NCBI GenBank assembly: GCA_964501065.1
Contig: CAZCRF010000003.1
Span: 62,001-126,000, forward strand
DNA length: 64,000 nt
From: Hallerella sp964501065
GTDB lineage: Bacteria; Fibrobacterota; Fibrobacteria; Fibrobacterales; Fibrobacteraceae
Direction of reading: 5' to 3'
Within the stretch, counting starts at the first letter, position 1. Each line of letters opens with the position of its first letter. The notes beneath the pieces are model-generated. The model made no database searches, had not been told where the DNA came from, and saw nothing but the letters and a program-made list of their open reading frames with translations. Position numbers and translations under genes: made by a program. Positions 61,496 to 64,000 of this stretch are shown in pieces.

Positions 61496-63457
61496 ATGGA
61501 ATTTCTGCCGAATCGTTTTTTGCCCATTTCCAAGGAAGATTTGGAGGCTCGCGGGTGGGACTTCGTCGATGTCATCGTCGTATCCGCCGACGCTTATGTG
61601 GATCATCCGGCTTTTGGACATGCCGTCATGGCGCGTCTCGTGGAGCATGAAGGGTTTCGCGTGGCGGTTTTGCCGCAGCCCAATTGGCGCGACGACTTGA
61701 GGGATTTCAAGAAGCTCGGTCGCCCCCGGCTTTTCTTCGCAATTTCAAGCGGTATGGACAGCATGGTGAACCATTACACGGCGGCGAAAAGGCTCCGCAG
61801 CGACGATGCGTTCACGGCTGGCGGCAAGGCGGGCTTTCGGCCCGACAGGGCGACGACGGTTTATTGCAAAATATTGAAGCGGCTCTATCCCGACGTCCCG
61901 GTCGTCATCGGCGGGCTGGAATCCAGTTTGCGGCGGATTAGCCATTACGATTATTGGGACGACAAGCTCTTCCCTTCCATTTTGGCGACGACGCAGGCGG
62001 ATCTGCTGATTTACGGGATGGGCGAAAAACCGATGAAGGAGCTGTTGCACCTTTTGAAGAAAGGCGTCCCCTTCTCGAACATGAATTCCATCTTGCAAAC
62101 GGCCTATCTCGCCCCGAGGGGGCGCGTGCCCAAGAACCGGAACGTCCAGGACTTGGTCTTGCCGAGTTACGAAGACTGTCTCGAAAGCAAAAGAACGCAG
62201 TTTGAAGCGTTCCGCAAAATGGAGACGGAATCCAACCGAATCCATGCGAAGCGCATTTTGCAGGATGTCGGGGAACAGACGGTCGTCATCAACCCGCCGT
62301 ATCCGCCCCTTGGTGACGGGGAACTCGACGAGAGCTTCGAATACCCTTATGCCCGCGCTCCTCATCCGCATTACCGGAAGCGCGGACCTGTCCCGGCGTT
62401 CGAAATGATCAAGTTCTCGATTACGACGCATCGGGGTTGTTTCGGCGGTTGCAGTTTCTGCGCCATCAACGCGCACCAGGGGAAGCGCATCGCCAGCCGT
62501 TCCAGGGAGAGCATTCTCCGCGAAGTGGATGCGGTGACGCAAATGCCCGGATTCGCCGGAACCATTTCGGATTTGGGCGGTCCCAGTGCGAATATGTACA
62601 AAATGCGCGGCAAGGATTTTTCCCGTTGCGAAAAATGCGCGAGGCCCAGTTGCGTTTTTCCGCGGATTTGCGACAACATGGATACGCGTCACCATGAACT
62701 CACGGAACTTTACAAGGAAGTTTCGAAGAATCCGAAGGTGAAGCATCTCTTCATCGGGAGCGGCGTCCGTTACGACTTGCTTTTGCAGAGTACGACGGAC
62801 AAGTCCTTGGAAGAGGATCATTTGGAATATGCGAGGGAGTTGATACGCCATCATGTGAGCGGGCGTTTGAAGGTCGCGCCGGAGCATACGTCGGACGGAG
62901 TCTTGAGCCTTATCCGCAAACCGTCCTTCAGTTTGTTCTACCGTTTCAAGGAAATTTTCGACAGGGAAAGCGCTGCCGCCGGGAAAACGCAGCAAATCAT
63001 CCCTTATTTCATTTCCAGCCATCCGGGGTGTACCGAAAAGGACATGGCGGAGCTTGCTTTAGAGACGAAACAGTTGGGCTTTCGATTGGAGCAAGTTCAA
63101 GATTTCACGCCCACGCCGATGACGATTGCGTCCGAAATGTATTATGCGGAAATCTATCCGGACGGGAAGCCGCTCTATGTCGCCAAGACCCCGGAACAGA
63201 AGGCGAACCAAAAACGGTTCTTCTTCTGGTATGTTCCGGAGAATCGCGTTTGGATTCAAAAGACGCTGGAACGTCTGAAGCTCGGCAAAATTTCCCGTTT
63301 GCTGCTTTCCCGTTCGTCTTACAAGGAGGGGCGCACTTACGAGCCTAGCCTTGAACGCGCGCGGGAGCGCGAGCGGGTGAAGCTGGACCGGAACGAGCGT
63401 CGCAAAAAATCCCCGAATCCTTTCAACGGGCGTCCGAGGAGTCGCTCAAAATATTGA
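61496..63457 (+). CDS. YgiQ-family radical SAM protein
   Basis: This 653-residue protein belongs to the YgiQ (UPF0313) radical SAM family, whose substrate is not established. It has the N-terminal B12-binding-like region (FVDVIVVSADAYVDHPAFGH) with VIGGLESSLRRISHYDYWDD near 157, the radical SAM cluster motif HRGCFGGCSFCAI (C-x3-C-x2-C, about 320), LGGPSANMYKM near 362, a second Cys set (CEKCARPSCVFPRIC near 380), and a basic C-terminus. ATG 61496 begins family homology; an upstream in-frame ATG at 61442 is less likely. Its last 35 bases overlap the convergent phosphatase gene. Confidence 0.88.
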   Translation: MEFLPNRFLPISKEDLEARGWDFVDVIVVSADAYVDHPAFGHAVMARLVEHEGFRVAVLPQPNWRDDLRDFKKLGRPRLFFAISSGMDSMVNHYTAAKRLRSDDAFTAGGKAGFRPDRATTVYCKILKRLYPDVPVVIGGLESSLRRISHYDYWDDKLFPSILATTQADLLIYGMGEKPMKELLHLLKKGVPFSNMNSILQTAYLAPRGRVPKNRNVQDLVLPSYEDCLESKRTQFEAFRKMETESNRIHAKRILQDVGEQTVVINPPYPPLGDGELDESFEYPYARAPHPHYRKRGPVPAFEMIKFSITTHRGCFGGCSFCAINAHQGKRIASRSRESILREVDAVTQMPGFAGTISDLGGPSANMYKMRGKDFSRCEKCARPSCVFPRICDNMDTRHHELTELYKEVSKNPKVKHLFIGSGVRYDLLLQSTTDKSLEEDHLEYARELIRHHVSGRLKVAPEHTSDGVLSLIRKPSFSLFYRFKEIFDRESAAAGKTQQIIPYFISSHPGCTEKDMAELALETKQLGFRLEQVQDFTPTPMTIASEMYYAEIYPDGKPLYVAKTPEQKANQKRFFFWYVPENRVWIQKTLERLKLGKISRLLLSRSSYKEGRTYEPSLERARERERVKLDRNERRKKSPNPFNGRPRSRSKY

Positions 63458-63947
63458 GCATTCCCGAGCATCCGCGAGAGACGTCGTCCCACGTCGCCGT
63501 GAAATCTCCCGAATACCAAGGGTCCGCGACGTCGTGCGGCGAGTCCGTGTAATCCATCAGGAAGGAGACTTTTTTCAATCGCCGTTCTTGAAAGGGGAGC
63601 TTCGCTTCGTCCCACGGGTATGCGCTTTCCAGGAGGCGTTCTAGATTTCGCAAGTTGTTCTTGTCCATCAGGACGATATGGTCGAAGGATTCAAAGTCGG
63701 AACGCGTGATTTGCCGCGCCGTTTTGCCGTAGGGGAAAATTCCGTGTTCGCGTAGGATTCCTTGCGCCGGCGGGTAGATGGGATTGCCGATTTCTTCCGT
63801 GCTGGTCGCCGCACTTTCAATGTGGAAAAGGTGTTCCCTGTGCGATTTTTGCAGTAAATCCTTCATGACGAATTCCGCCATCGGGCTTCGGCAGATGTTC
63901 CCGTGGCAGACGAAGAGAATTTTCGTTTTCGCGATGCGGTCTTTCAT
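63423..63947 (-). CDS. Low-molecular-weight protein tyrosine phosphatase
   Basis: This 174-residue phosphatase has the P-loop FVCHGNICRSPMAE (CX5R, Cys about 14), the acid loop DPWYSGDF near 148, and RQITRSDFESFDHIVLMD near 80. In bacteria it often counteracts tyrosine kinases that regulate polysaccharide export, but no kinase or export locus is in the window. The frame allows TTG 63956, but ATG 63947 gives the family N-terminus. The 3' end overlaps the convergent YgiQ gene. Confidence 0.9.
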   Translation of the reverse strand: MKDRIAKTKILFVCHGNICRSPMAEFVMKDLLQKSHREHLFHIESAATSTEEIGNPIYPPAQGILREHGIFPYGKTARQITRSDFESFDHIVLMDKNNLRNLERLLESAYPWDEAKLPFQERRLKKVSFLMDYTDSPHDVADPWYSGDFTATWDDVSRGCSGMLNILSDSSDAR

Positions 63948-64000
63948 GGATGCCAATTTACAAAAGGGAACTTTTTCGGGAATGTGTAAATTTCTTTCTG

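Overview
The window looks like a chromosomal segment from a strictly anaerobic, cellulose-degrading bacterium of the Fibrobacteraceae (Fibrobacter or a close relative). The evidence is a TIGR02147-type protein (a family best known from Fibrobacter), secreted GH5 and GH8 glycoside hydrolases with C-terminal type IX secretion (T9SS)-like sorting domains, a class III anaerobic ribonucleotide reductase, GTP-type PEP carboxykinase, glycogen synthesis genes and LpxA (Gram-negative envelope). There are no rRNA genes, CRISPR arrays, phage genes or insertion sequences; one tRNA gene is present.

Layout. 1-7.8 kb: a broken gene at the left edge, a translationally coupled TIGR02147/LamG-lipoprotein pair, divergent sbcDC, and a PDZ-domain secreted protein. 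7.8-17.2 kb: glycogen synthase, DsbD, an ECF-like sigma factor, a PorZ-like beta-propeller protein, a small lipoprotein, a CCA-adding enzyme, a GT2 glycosyltransferase and LpxA. 17.2-18.4 kb: a GH5 lipoprotein. 18.6-28.0 kb: a six-gene co-directional envelope operon with a carbohydrate-binding-like secreted protein, three large paralogous outer-membrane beta-barrels, a lipoprotein and a GH18-like protein that has lost its catalytic acid. 28.0-29.3 kb: an Rpn/PD-(D/E)XK nuclease-transposase-family gene with a C-terminal tandem repeat. 29.6-36.8 kb: a cellulase locus (GH5 and GH8 on the minus strand; a CBM-like secreted protein and a GH8 lipoprotein on the plus strand). 37.1-44.3 kb: a complete Bat/aerotolerance-type operon (MoxR, DUF58, two VWA proteins, TPR protein, two short BatD-like proteins, a low-complexity secreted protein). 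44.3-47.5 kb: RecD2 helicase, a secreted protein of unknown function, tRNA-Pro(GGG). 47.6-50.5 kb: nrdDG. 50.7-56 kb: small hypothetical genes, a GNAT acetyltransferase, an outer-membrane lipoprotein, glgC, and another lipoprotein. 56.3-64 kb: pckG, adk, tex, a YgiQ-type radical SAM protein and a low-molecular-weight tyrosine phosphatase.

How it fits together. Secreted and surface proteins (cellulases, CBM-like proteins, beta-barrels, lipoproteins) make up roughly half the window and point to polymer attack at the cell surface. GlgC plus the GT4 glycogen synthase store incoming glucose. PEPCK serves the PEP/oxaloacetate node that feeds succinate. NrdDG supplies dNTPs anaerobically. Four intergenic regions (36.8, 47.6, 52.5 and 56.0 kb) carry mosaic copies of one inverted-repeat family. 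The most intriguing unexplained unit is the 18.6-28.0 kb operon, preceded by a perfect 17-bp inverted repeat.
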